Under the pieces are notes generated by a model. The model was not told the DNA's origin, searched no databases, and was given only the letters and a program-made list of their open reading frames with translations. Of a stretch of 20,848 bases of DNA, positions 11,893 to 18,940 are shown one piece after another (positions within the stretch are counted from its first letter, which is position 1; each line of letters starts with the position of its first letter). Made by a program: the position numbers and the translations under genes. The stretch covers positions 1 through 20,848 of IMG/VR virus record IMGVR_UViG_3300042451_002067; one strand, given 5' to 3'. This DNA comes from a virus.

Positions 11893-12333
11893 ATGCTTAA
11901 ACCCGTGAATATCAAAGTACAGCGCCTAACCGATGACGCGACCCTCCCTAAGTATCTGCATAAAAATGATGCTGGCATGGATGTAGCTGCAATCGAAGAT
12001 CATGTAATTGAAGCTGGCGATCGCGCTTGCATTGCCACAGGGCTATCTTTTGAATTGCCTGATTATTGTCAGATCGAAGTACGTCCAAGGTCAGGGCTAG
12101 CAATTAAGCACGGCATTACGGTACTAAATACTCCTGGTACTGTTGATTCAAATTACCGTGGAGAGCTTGGGGTGATTCTAATCAATCTTGGCAAAGAGGC
12201 ATTTACAATCAAGAAAGGCGATCGCATTGCCCAAATTGTTGTTACTCCTTTCTATACAGCTAATTTGATAGAAAGCGATGAACTTGAAGAAAGCGATCGC
12301 GGCTCGGCTGGTTTTGGTAGTACTGGGAAGTAG
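11893..12333 (+). CDS. dut: deoxyuridine 5'-triphosphate nucleotidohydrolase (dUTPase)
   Basis: This 146-residue enzyme hydrolyses dUTP to dUMP and pyrophosphate, keeping uracil out of DNA and supplying the dTMP precursor. All five motifs of the trimeric dUTPase family are intact: AGMDV (27-31), RPRSGLA (64-70), NTPGTVDSNYRGE (79-91, with the catalytic Asp), KKGDRIAQIV (107-116) and the C-terminal RGSAGFGSTG (136-145). Length is normal. The frame also allows a TTG at 11875, but the ATG at 11893 is the natural start. No ribosome binding site precedes it. Upstream is TTGACC and a TTATTT six bases before the ATG, so it may be read from a very short leader. It is the only nucleotide-metabolism gene in the window, inserted in the tail module. 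Confidence 0.95.
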   Translation: MLKPVNIKVQRLTDDATLPKYLHKNDAGMDVAAIEDHVIEAGDRACIATGLSFELPDYCQIEVRPRSGLAIKHGITVLNTPGTVDSNYRGELGVILINLGKEAFTIKKGDRIAQIVVTPFYTANLIESDELEESDRGSAGFGSTGK

Positions 12334-12339
12334 AAAATT

Positions 12340-12498
12340 ATGAGCAGACCTAAGAAACCCGTGGTAATTCCAATCTCGTCGCAATCTGACGACGATCGCT
12401 ATAACAAAAGATCGGCGGCGCGAAAGTATAAGCAGATGGGTGGTAGCGACTTGATCCAACGTAAATTTTATGGAGATTGCGAAGATGACGAAGATTGA
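12340..12498 (+). CDS. small basic hypothetical protein (52 aa)
   Basis: An open frame of 52 residues with GGGAAG about 9 bases before the ATG. The N-terminal part is basic (MSRPKKPVVIPISSQ, then DRYNKRSAARKYKQMGGS) and the end is strongly acidic (GDCEDDED). It starts 6 bases after the dUTPase stop and overlaps the next gene's start in another frame, as in a packed phage operon. No motif recognised. Supported by the ribosome binding site and by filling the interval exactly. Confidence 0.55.
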   Translation: MSRPKKPVVIPISSQSDDDRYNKRSAARKYKQMGGSDLIQRKFYGDCEDDED

Positions 12499-13144
12499 TG
12501 AGATCGCCGATCCTCTACTTGAGCTAAATCTAGCGGTAGCTGCGATCGCAGGGTGGGAAAACATTCAAGAATGGAATCCAAACCCAAAAACTGAAAAGCC
12601 TAAAAAAGTCTTTCAAGGCACTAATAAAAAGCATCCAGAGTTAGGGATCTTTGTGCCTGACTATACAAGAGATTTGAATGCGATTATTGCTGTGTTTACT
12701 GATTGTATGGGGACTTTAGGCTGTCATTTTCAGCTAGATTTTGCGCCATCCGAATATTATTCTCCGCCTTCAAAACCTTTTTTAGCTGCGGGGTTTGGGC
12801 ATCATGTTTATGATGAGTCTCCCGCGATCGCCTTATGCAAACTTTTACTTGGTATAGCTCCTACCCTTAGCGGCGAATTAGAGACAGTTTATACAGTTGA
12901 CACTTTGGGTAATCCTGTCGCTCATTCTAAGTTCAAGCCAGAGCTAGATCATGGCGATTTTGTGACTATCGCAGGGCTTGAGATAGAGATTGCGAGAGAG
13001 ATTTTGAAGCCAACAGAAAAAGCAGCTAAAGCATTAAAGGATTTGGGATTAACCGCAGGGCTTGAGATAGCAAATCCTTTAGAAAATTATTCAGATCAAG
13101 TATTGATTGATTATTTAAAAAGTAAATCTTACAAAGTCCTATAA
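12485..13144 (+). CDS. probable phage ABA-sandwich domain protein (219 aa)
   Basis: The central region (residues about 40-125) runs VPDYTRDLNAIIAVF, a Phe/Gly-rich strand region, then GHHVYDESPAIALCKLLLG. This fits the phage ABA-sandwich family pattern of a Pro-Tyr-(S/T)-x-D start, paired strands, and an S-P-x-x-A-[IL]-x-x-A/C-x-L end. Its function is not known. The C-terminal part adds a helical tail with two similar pieces, TIAGLEIEIAREIL and LTAGLEIANPLEN. I chose the ATG at 12485, with GGAG 9 bases upstream; an ATG at 12470 (5 codons earlier) is possible. It is the last gene before the tape measure. Confidence 0.55.
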   Translation: MTKIDEIADPLLELNLAVAAIAGWENIQEWNPNPKTEKPKKVFQGTNKKHPELGIFVPDYTRDLNAIIAVFTDCMGTLGCHFQLDFAPSEYYSPPSKPFLAAGFGHHVYDESPAIALCKLLLGIAPTLSGELETVYTVDTLGNPVAHSKFKPELDHGDFVTIAGLEIEIAREILKPTEKAAKALKDLGLTAGLEIANPLENYSDQVLIDYLKSKSYKVL

Positions 13145-13156
13145 CGGGCTTAACAT

Positions 13157-13185
13157 TTGTCAAAATCCATGCTCTGCATTATTTT
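13157..13185 (+). promoter_or_regulatory. recurrent phage promoter element, copy 2 (tape measure gene)
   Basis: TTGTCA (13157-13162), 17-base spacer with CTCTGC, TATTTT (13180-13185). The ATG at 13193 begins 7 bases after the -10, at the expected transcription start. The element overlaps a 12-bp perfect inverted repeat (13167-13178 with 13185-13196) whose right arm contains the start codon. Confidence 0.58.
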
Positions 13186-13192
13186 GCAGAGC

Positions 13193-16100
13193 ATGGCAAA
13201 AGATAAGACAGCAACGATTGTTTTCAAGGGTGAAGACCAAATTTCACCAGCGATTAAGACTGCGACTGCATCGGTAGCAGGGCTTAATCAGTCGTTTGCG
13301 GGTGTGGAGAATACATCAAATAAAACTGCGGTACAGATTAAAGCAGAGCTTACTAAGGCGATCGCATCGGTAACGCAAGAATTAGCTAAGCTTTCTAACC
13401 AAAAATTAACGCCAGAAGTCAGGCTAAGACAAGATCAACTATTAGGGCAACTATCAGGATTAAAAAATCAACTCAAGGAAGTCGATAAAATCGTTGTCAA
13501 GCCCAAAGTTGAGCTAGATCCGCTCCAACTTAATGCAATCTCTCAAAGTTTTGGCGCGATCGCTGGCAAGCTGACTGAGCTAAGAGGGGCGGCTGTAGGG
13601 GCATTTACTGAGATCTCGCAAGCTGAAAGAAAACTATCCACAGTATCAGGGGAATCTAAGCAGCTAATTGCCAATTTTCGAGACTTAGCGGCGGCGAACA
13701 AGTTCCAATCAACGACCGCACAGCTAGCTAATGCATCCTATGAGGTTTTGAGCGCTGGCTTTACCAAAACTGCTGATGTAACCAAGATTCTAGACGCATC
13801 AACCAAGGGCGCTGTAGGCGGGTTTTCAGACGTAACCACGGTATCTAAGGCGACAATCTCAACCCTTAACGCCTATGGAGCAAGCGCCGATCAAGCCGCC
13901 GAATTTGTGGACAAATTTGTCTCAGTTCAGCAATCTGGATTAATCACAGTTGACCAATATGCAAGCCAAATCTCACGTATTGCACCAACAGCAGCAGCGG
14001 CAGGGGTAAGCCTTGACGAACTTAACGGAGCGATCGCGACTGCTACAGCGTCAGGTGTGCCCGTAGAGTCAACATTTGCGGGGTTGCGTACTGCATTAGC
14101 TGCGATCCTTAAGCCAAGCTCTGAGGCTGTTGAGCTATCCAAGGAATTAGGCATTGAGTTTAATGCGACGGGATTGCGTACTAAAGGGTTATCTGGAATC
14201 CTGAAAGAATTAAAAGCAAGTGGGAACGACAGCGCGGATACACTACTCAAACTATTTGGCTCAACCGAGGCACTTGCAGCGATCGCCCCATCAATCAACA
14301 GCATCGAAAAATTAGAAGCTAATATTAAAGCGAGCGCAGATAGTGCGGGCTTAGCCTCAACCAACTTCGAGAAAGCGATCGACCCTCTTAAAGCTTTCCA
14401 AAACGAAACTACCGAGGCTTTGGCGGTATTAGGCGAAGATATCGTAAAGGTATTTAATCCTGTTATTGGTGGAGCTAAGGCAGTTGTAGCGGCGTTTAGA
14501 GCATTACCAGAGCCATTACAAGAAGTTATCGCTTTTTTAGTTGGCGGTGGCGCTGCGATCGCTACTACAGGCGCGGCTATTTCTGGATTTTTGGCTGTGT
14601 TAGGGCCCACATTAGCAGGATTAACTGCACTTGGTACGGGCGTAACCACGGCGCTTTCTTTCCTCACGGCTGGACAGGTTGCGTTAGGCACTGCTACAGC
14701 TACCACTACTACACTCACAGCAGCAGAGGCGGCGGCGTTTGGAGGTGTAGCGGCGGCTTCTGGCACTGCTACGGCTGGGGTGGGAACTCTTACCACTGCT
14801 ACTGCTACTTTAGGGACAACCGCAGGGGTGACGGCTGGTACATTGGGATTAATCGGCTTAGCAGTAGCCTCACTCATACCCGCAGGGGCGCAATTAGCGG
14901 CGGCTTTTAATGTTTCTGAAGGTACGAAAAGCCTTGATGATTTGCAGCAAAAACTTAAGGAAGTTCGCGCCGAGCGAGACAAAATTACTACCCCTGTAGA
15001 CACTAAAAAAGACGATGGGCTAGGGCGTGCAGGTTTTACTCTTGATGTTTTTGGGCAACAAAGGGCTAGGCAAAAAGAGGTAATTGCATTAGCAGAAAAC
15101 CAAAAAGAATATGACAAAATCTTAGAAGAAAGTTTACAAACTTTACAAAGGTATGGCTTAACTAGTGCGGATGCTGGCGATAAAGCTCGTTTGGGCGCGT
15201 CTGGGATTGCCGAATTTACCAAGAAAGCAAACGAGCAAAAGGAAGAGATTGATCTCGTAATTGCATCGCTTAAGCAGCAAGCGTCAGGGGCTAAAGATAA
15301 CCCTGTTTTGCAAGCTCAGTTAAATAATGAAATCGCTATTTTTGCAAGACGTAAAAAGCTATTAGACGATCGCCTGAAGTTTTTGAATGAGGTCGCCAAA
15401 AAAGAATCAGGAGTTGCTAAGCGATCATCTGAAGATATTGAAGAGGCGGCTAAAAAACGGATTAATGCAGAGAAGCGATCCTTGGAAGAAGGGGCGCGAT
15501 TAAGGGCGCGTGAATTTGACAAACAGGCTAAAACTGAAAGTGGCGGCTTTGAAAAACAGGCAAGAGCCGATCAACAAGCATTTGAAAAATCCCTCAATGC
15601 TGAGAAGAAAACTTTTGACGATACCCAAAAAGCGGATCGCGAAGCTTTTGAAAAAGGCTTGCTCGCTGAGCAACGCACTTTTAATGATGGCGAAAAAGCC
15701 AAAGATGCGACGTATCAAAAATCTAAGCAGGACCAAGAGCGAGCATTTAATGCTCAACAGCAAGAGGCTAAAGCAGCCTTTGATAAGCAACAACAAGAAG
15801 CATCGAGAGCGTTTGATGCTCAGCAGAATGCTGAAAAGTTAGCAGCAGAAACCCAATTTTCACAACGCCGCCTTGAGATTGAGCGACAGTTGCAACTGGA
15901 CCAGGCTAAAACTCCAGAAGATCGCGCCGAATTAGAAGCCGAATTTAAAATTGCTGATGAGAAAGCGGCTAGGGAGGCGGCGGCTTTTGCTCAGTTGAAA
16001 GCTGATGAAGAAGCTTTTGCACTCAAACAACAGCAAGCCAAGATCGCTTTTGAAGAGAGCCAAAAATTAGCGGCGCAAACTTTCGAGGCAAATCAACAGG

Positions 16101-16834
16101 CGGCTAAACTTACATTTGACGACCAAATCAAAGCGCGTGACATAGCATTTGAGCAGCAAAAAGAGGCGGCTAAACTCGCATTTGAGGATACTCTCAAAGC
16201 CAAGCGCGACGCGCTCGAAGCAGGGCAAAATGAGACTAAATTAGCCTTTGAGGAGCAGTTAGCACTCAAAAAACAAGAGTTTGAAGATGCCGAACGGGTC
16301 AAAAAAGATGCGTTTGAGTTGTCCCAAAACGAGAAAAAGGCGGCTTTTGAAGAGTCTGAACGTGTTAAAAAACAAGCATTTGAGGATAATCTCAAGGCGT
16401 TAGAAGCCAAGTTTAAAGCTGATGAACGAGCCAAGGATCTAGCCAATGCTCAACAAGTGGCAGCGATTAAAAATGCTACCCCTGCTAGTGCGATCGCCAG
16501 CAAAGTACCAGCACTAGCAGGAATAGGAGTTAAGCCACTTGCGACAGGTGGACGGTTTAATGCTGGAGAGCAACTATTAGTTGGTGAACGAGGCGCTGAG
16601 TTGGTCAAATTTGGCAACAGTGGCTTTGTAAATAACGCAGCTAATACCAAACAGATTTTGCAGTCAAATAGCCCTGCTTCTACTATGTCCACTGCCAAGA
16701 TCGAAGGGTTGCTAACTCAGTTAGTAGGTAAGCTAGATCGCCCGAATATTGCAGTTACCACGGCTGAGAATCCCTCGGATACTTTGATCAAGATTCAGAG
16801 AGAGATCGGGCGATCGCTTGCTGTCGGGATGTAG
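13193..16834 (+). CDS. tail tape measure protein
   Basis: The longest gene (1213 residues). It sets tail length and lies inside the tail tube until ejection. Residues about 155-375 match the TP901-type tape measure core (ASYEVLSAGFTKTADVTKIL through QISRIAPTAAAAGVSLDELN to STEALAAIAPSIN). Hydrophobic segments follow (about 444-500 and 542-573), as expected for membrane insertion during DNA delivery. From about 774 to 1080 an 11-residue repeat with Phe at each start (AFEKSLNAEKK, TFDDTQKADRE and so on) forms an unusual hendecad coiled coil. The C-terminus has the common GERGAELVKFG element. The frame opens at a TTG at 13157, but the ATG at 13193 is preferred. No Shine-Dalgarno sequence is present. 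Large minus-strand frames opposite it are composition shadows. Confidence 0.93.
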   Translation: MAKDKTATIVFKGEDQISPAIKTATASVAGLNQSFAGVENTSNKTAVQIKAELTKAIASVTQELAKLSNQKLTPEVRLRQDQLLGQLSGLKNQLKEVDKIVVKPKVELDPLQLNAISQSFGAIAGKLTELRGAAVGAFTEISQAERKLSTVSGESKQLIANFRDLAAANKFQSTTAQLANASYEVLSAGFTKTADVTKILDASTKGAVGGFSDVTTVSKATISTLNAYGASADQAAEFVDKFVSVQQSGLITVDQYASQISRIAPTAAAAGVSLDELNGAIATATASGVPVESTFAGLRTALAAILKPSSEAVELSKELGIEFNATGLRTKGLSGILKELKASGNDSADTLLKLFGSTEALAAIAPSINSIEKLEANIKASADSAGLASTNFEKAIDPLKAFQNETTEALAVLGEDIVKVFNPVIGGAKAVVAAFRALPEPLQEVIAFLVGGGAAIATTGAAISGFLAVLGPTLAGLTALGTGVTTALSFLTAGQVALGTATATTTTLTAAEAAAFGGVAAASGTATAGVGTLTTATATLGTTAGVTAGTLGLIGLAVASLIPAGAQLAAAFNVSEGTKSLDDLQQKLKEVRAERDKITTPVDTKKDDGLGRAGFTLDVFGQQRARQKEVIALAENQKEYDKILEESLQTLQRYGLTSADAGDKARLGASGIAEFTKKANEQKEEIDLVIASLKQQASGAKDNPVLQAQLNNEIAIFARRKKLLDDRLKFLNEVAKKESGVAKRSSEDIEEAAKKRINAEKRSLEEGARLRAREFDKQAKTESGGFEKQARADQQAFEKSLNAEKKTFDDTQKADREAFEKGLLAEQRTFNDGEKAKDATYQKSKQDQERAFNAQQQEAKAAFDKQQQEASRAFDAQQNAEKLAAETQFSQRRLEIERQLQLDQAKTPEDRAELEAEFKIADEKAAREAAAFAQLKADEEAFALKQQQAKIAFEESQKLAAQTFEANQQAAKLTFDDQIKARDIAFEQQKEAAKLAFEDTLKAKRDALEAGQNETKLAFEEQLALKKQEFEDAERVKKDAFELSQNEKKAAFEESERVKKQAFEDNLKALEAKFKADERAKDLANAQQVAAIKNATPASAIASKVPALAGIGVKPLATGGRFNAGEQLLVGERGAELVKFGNSGFVNNAANTKQILQSNSPASTMSTAKIEGLLTQLVGKLDRPNIAVTTAENPSDTLIKIQREIGRSLAVGM
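15512..16430 (+). repeat. coding region of 11-residue (33-base) repeats in the tape measure gene
   Basis: Phe (rarely Tyr or Leu) recurs at 11-residue spacing in about eight consecutive units from REFDKQ to AFDAQQ. A break over TPEDRAELEAEF follows, then about thirteen more units from AFALKQ to AKFKADE. Bases diverge more than the protein pattern, so this is an old or selected periodicity. Confidence 0.8.
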
Positions 16835-16837
16835 TCA

Positions 16838-16869
16838 AAACGATAATAAGAATTTCTTTATTATCGTTT
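16838..16869 (+). terminator. hairpin after the tape measure gene
   Basis: Twelve-bp inverted repeat AAACGATAATAA/TTATTATCGTTT with an 8-base loop, starting 4 bases after the stop codon. The T run after it is short, so termination may be weak. CGATAATAAG is repeated once more at 16882. Confidence 0.45.
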
Positions 16870-16899
16870 CCCCTGATATTTCGATAATAAGCAGTAGAG

Positions 16900-16919
16900 A
16901 GGGGCGCTTAAGCGCCCCT
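16900..16919. terminator. 20-bp GC-rich palindrome downstream of the minus-strand gene
   Basis: AGGGGCGCTTAAGCGCCCCT is a perfect palindrome, 7 bases past the stop of the minus gene that ends at 16926. No T run follows on either strand, so it may be a 3'-end stabiliser, a weak terminator or a protein-binding site. Confidence 0.4.
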
Positions 16920-16925
16920 GATGCG

Positions 16926-17222
16926 TTAGATTGCTGTCGCCAAAACTTCAGTGGTTACATAGTGGCTTTGTAGTAGTTCAGCAGCCGATACAACACCATC
17001 GCAAAAATGACTGATTAAAGTTTTGCCTCTCAAGCCCTTGGAAGTTACGCGGGTAAATTCATCGTTGTGAAACACAGTCATTGAGATAACAAATTGCTTT
17101 TCTTCTTCAGAGATTCTGTCGTATTCAGCCTGTAACACTTGAGTTTTGGCGCTTACTGAAAGCTCGGTTAAACCTTGGTTTCTGTAGGATTTTAAAGCGG
17201 TCTGTAGTTCTTGGCGTGTCAT
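16926..17222 (-). CDS. hypothetical protein (98 aa)
   Basis: A 98-residue protein with N-terminal helix sequence LQTALKSYRNQGLTELSVSA followed by KTQVLQAEYDRI. I have seen similar pieces in small uncharacterised cyanobacterial and phage proteins, where L-K-x-x-R-x-Q-G is followed by an A-K-x-x-x-L-Q-x-E-Y-x-R-[IL] motif. The rest is mixed alpha/beta, ending with ELLQSHYVTTEVLATAI. It sits alone on the minus strand between tape measure and portal, with its own near-consensus promoter and a TGGAAACGAC just before the ATG. The promoter spacer carries the motif shared with the RHH operon, suggesting common control. Function unknown. Confidence 0.62.
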   Translation of the reverse strand: MTRQELQTALKSYRNQGLTELSVSAKTQVLQAEYDRISEEEKQFVISMTVFHNDEFTRVTSKGLRGKTLISHFCDGVVSAAELLQSHYVTTEVLATAI

Positions 17223-17256
17223 GTCGTTTCCATGTGCTTGTGTGTCTATAAATATA

Positions 17257-17285
17257 AATATACGACACTATAAAAAGATTGTCAA
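17257..17285 (-). promoter_or_regulatory. promoter of the 17222 minus gene with shared operator-like motif
   Basis: Minus strand: TTGACA (17285-17280), 17 bases, TATATT (17262-17257, 5/6). The spacer contains TATAGTGTCG (17272-17263), identical to that in the promoter at 11016-10987. Confidence 0.66.
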
Positions 17286-17311
17286 TAGGGTAAACAAACT
17301 AATTTCTTGAT

Positions 17312-17340
17312 TTGCCAAAACTCAAGCTCTGCATTATTTT
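17312..17340 (+). promoter_or_regulatory. recurrent phage promoter element, copy 3 (portal gene)
   Basis: TTGCCA (17312-17317), 17-base spacer with CTCTGC, TATTTT (17335-17340). The portal ATG at 17349 follows 8 bases after the -10. The flanking sequence is nearly identical to the tape measure copy, with one extra base before the ATG and one mismatch in the hairpin. Confidence 0.58.
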
Positions 17341-17348
17341 GCAAAGCT

Positions 17349-18626
17349 ATGGCAGATAGATCGCAGCAAATGCAACCGTTAAAAGGGACGCTCTCGAAAG
17401 AGGTAGAGCGCCTCACTAATTCGCTTATCAATGAGTTATCAAATCTCGATACGGTAGGGATTGATGAGTATTTGTTGATGGCAAGCACAGATCCCATTTG
17501 CGGGGCTGGGATCGAAGTGCCTATGCTCATGGGTATGCAAAAGTTAGGCGACTATCATCACCCCGATCCTGATATCCAAGATTGGGTAAGGCAAAACTTT
17601 GTAAATATGCACGGCTCTCTCATGCTTAGCTTTGCCGAAATGTGGCAAGCTAAGCCATTTGGGCATAGTTGGTCAGAAATATCAGTTGAGCCTAAAAATG
17701 GTCAATGGATGCTGTCAAGCATTATGGCAGTTGACCCGCGCTATTTTCGCTACGCTGGATCGATTGGCAAAATCGACACTATCCGTTATCGCACTGTTCC
17801 AGAAGGATTAATTGATATCCCCTATGCAAAAGGGATTCACATCGTCAATGGTCGCCATCTCAACATAGGGCGCGATCCTTATGGGTTCGCAGAGTGTAAG
17901 AAAGCTTATCCATATTGGAAGGCGAAAAGATTAATCTTGGCGGCTATGGTGATCGCCGCCCAAAGACAGGCTACCCCGTTGCTAGTTGGCAGGACGGATT
18001 TAGAGAGCAGCTTTGAGTTAGTCGATAGCTCTGGCAATGTGCTTTTAGATTCAAACAATATGCCAATCAGGGGACGTGCTGGCGATCGCATGAAGTCCGC
18101 TTTAGAGCAGATTGAAAACCAATCTGTAATCGTGATTGATAAAAATATTGACGAGATTATCGCGATCGCACAGCAGACCGATGGCGCATTTTTCCTTAAT
18201 GTTTTGCGATTCCTAAATTCACAGATTTTGATGGCGTTCTTAATGCCTGAAACTGTAATTACCACAGGATCTCAAGGCGCATCAGGTGACAGTAATCTTA
18301 ATCAAGGGCATGGCGCGATCCTTGATTTGGTAGTGAGTAGCTTTACTCAGCAATTTAAAGAGCGACTAATCGAAGATGTTTGTCGATTCCTGATTTTTAA
18401 TCAATTCGGAGAGCAGGAAACCTATGGAGAATTTAAAGAACCAGAACAAGATAAAACGGATTCGGTTGCTCTATTGGGTGCGATATCTAACGCAGCTTAT
18501 ACGGGCGTTTTGGGCGGTACTGACATCGAAGTAATTAATCGCTCTCGCGATCTTGCTGGTATTCCACCGATCGATCAAATCCTGATACAGCAAGCCTCTA
18601 GATATACGGAGGACTTAGCAGCATGA
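17349..18626 (+). CDS. phage portal protein, Mu gp29-like (DUF935 type)
   Basis: A 425-residue portal subunit; twelve copies form the DNA gate of the head vertex. Family features are the N-terminal YLLMASTDPICGAGIEVPML, where DUF935 portals have D-x-x-I/V-x-x-x/L, and the central DPRYFRYAGSIGKI with GIHIVNGRHLNIGRDPYGFA (the G-R-x-x-N-x-x-G/P-Y-G region). The later portion runs VLRFLNSQILMAFLMPETVI, then GSQGASGDSNLN and a helical FTQQFKERLIEDVCRFLIFN. Its length is slightly below the roughly 500 usual for Mu gp29. The frame is open upstream to a TTG at 17307, but the ATG at 17349 is preferred. No Shine-Dalgarno sequence. It lies after the tape measure, far from the other head genes, and overlaps the next gene by ATGA. 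Confidence 0.82.
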   Translation: MADRSQQMQPLKGTLSKEVERLTNSLINELSNLDTVGIDEYLLMASTDPICGAGIEVPMLMGMQKLGDYHHPDPDIQDWVRQNFVNMHGSLMLSFAEMWQAKPFGHSWSEISVEPKNGQWMLSSIMAVDPRYFRYAGSIGKIDTIRYRTVPEGLIDIPYAKGIHIVNGRHLNIGRDPYGFAECKKAYPYWKAKRLILAAMVIAAQRQATPLLVGRTDLESSFELVDSSGNVLLDSNNMPIRGRAGDRMKSALEQIENQSVIVIDKNIDEIIAIAQQTDGAFFLNVLRFLNSQILMAFLMPETVITTGSQGASGDSNLNQGHGAILDLVVSSFTQQFKERLIEDVCRFLIFNQFGEQETYGEFKEPEQDKTDSVALLGAISNAAYTGVLGGTDIEVINRSRDLAGIPPIDQILIQQASRYTEDLAA

Positions 18627-18940
18627 CACAGCCTATCGAGATTCAGAAAGAAGCGACATTTTTATACACAGGTAGAGCAAAAGCAACTACTTGCCCTGGG
18701 ACTTATTTTGATTTTACTGATTGCACAATTTCGGGCTATATCACCAAAGATTTAAAGTCAGGGGCGCGAATCCCTCTAACTGCTAGTTTTACTGATGCAG
18801 CTAACGGGGTTTTAGAATTTTCGCTTACCGATAATCAAGTGGCGGCGCTTGAATTTGTTGCCTACAAGTTGCGATTAATCATTGAGTTCCCATCTGGCAA
18901 TACTTTCACCGTGACCAATGACGCGAGGGTGTTGCCATGA
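18623..18940 (+). CDS. small beta-rich phage structural protein (105 aa)
   Basis: A 105-residue protein with alternating strands: ATFLYTGRAKATTCPGTYFD, then SGYITKDLKSGARIPLTASF, then GVLEFSLTDNQVAALEFVAY and a final strand with FPSGNTFTVTNDARV. The pattern (a strand, a plug phrase on polarity and constraint, a G-x-[LV]-x-[LF]-x-[LF]-T/S-x-x-Q step, a Y-x-[LV] strand, then a glycine hairpin) resembles the N-terminal domain of siphophage baseplate upper proteins (BppU type). That is inferred from pattern only. It starts inside the portal stop (ATGA) and ends in another ATGA overlap with the next gene, so all three are translationally coupled. Confidence 0.5.
   Translation: MTQPIEIQKEATFLYTGRAKATTCPGTYFDFTDCTISGYITKDLKSGARIPLTASFTDAANGVLEFSLTDNQVAALEFVAYKLRLIIEFPSGNTFTVTNDARVLP

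Noticed and set aside
13927-15222. Long minus-strand open frame (431 codons) opposite the tape measure gene
   Set aside because: It is the complement of Ala/Thr/Gly-rich tape measure codons, has low-complexity Ala/Pro/Val/Ser content, and no ribosome site or promoter. The plus-strand protein has clear family motifs.
15510-15842. Plus-strand frame of 110 codons in another phase within the tape measure repeats
   Set aside because: A shadow of the 33-base repeat coding region, rich in Lys/Leu/Arg and without its own start signals.
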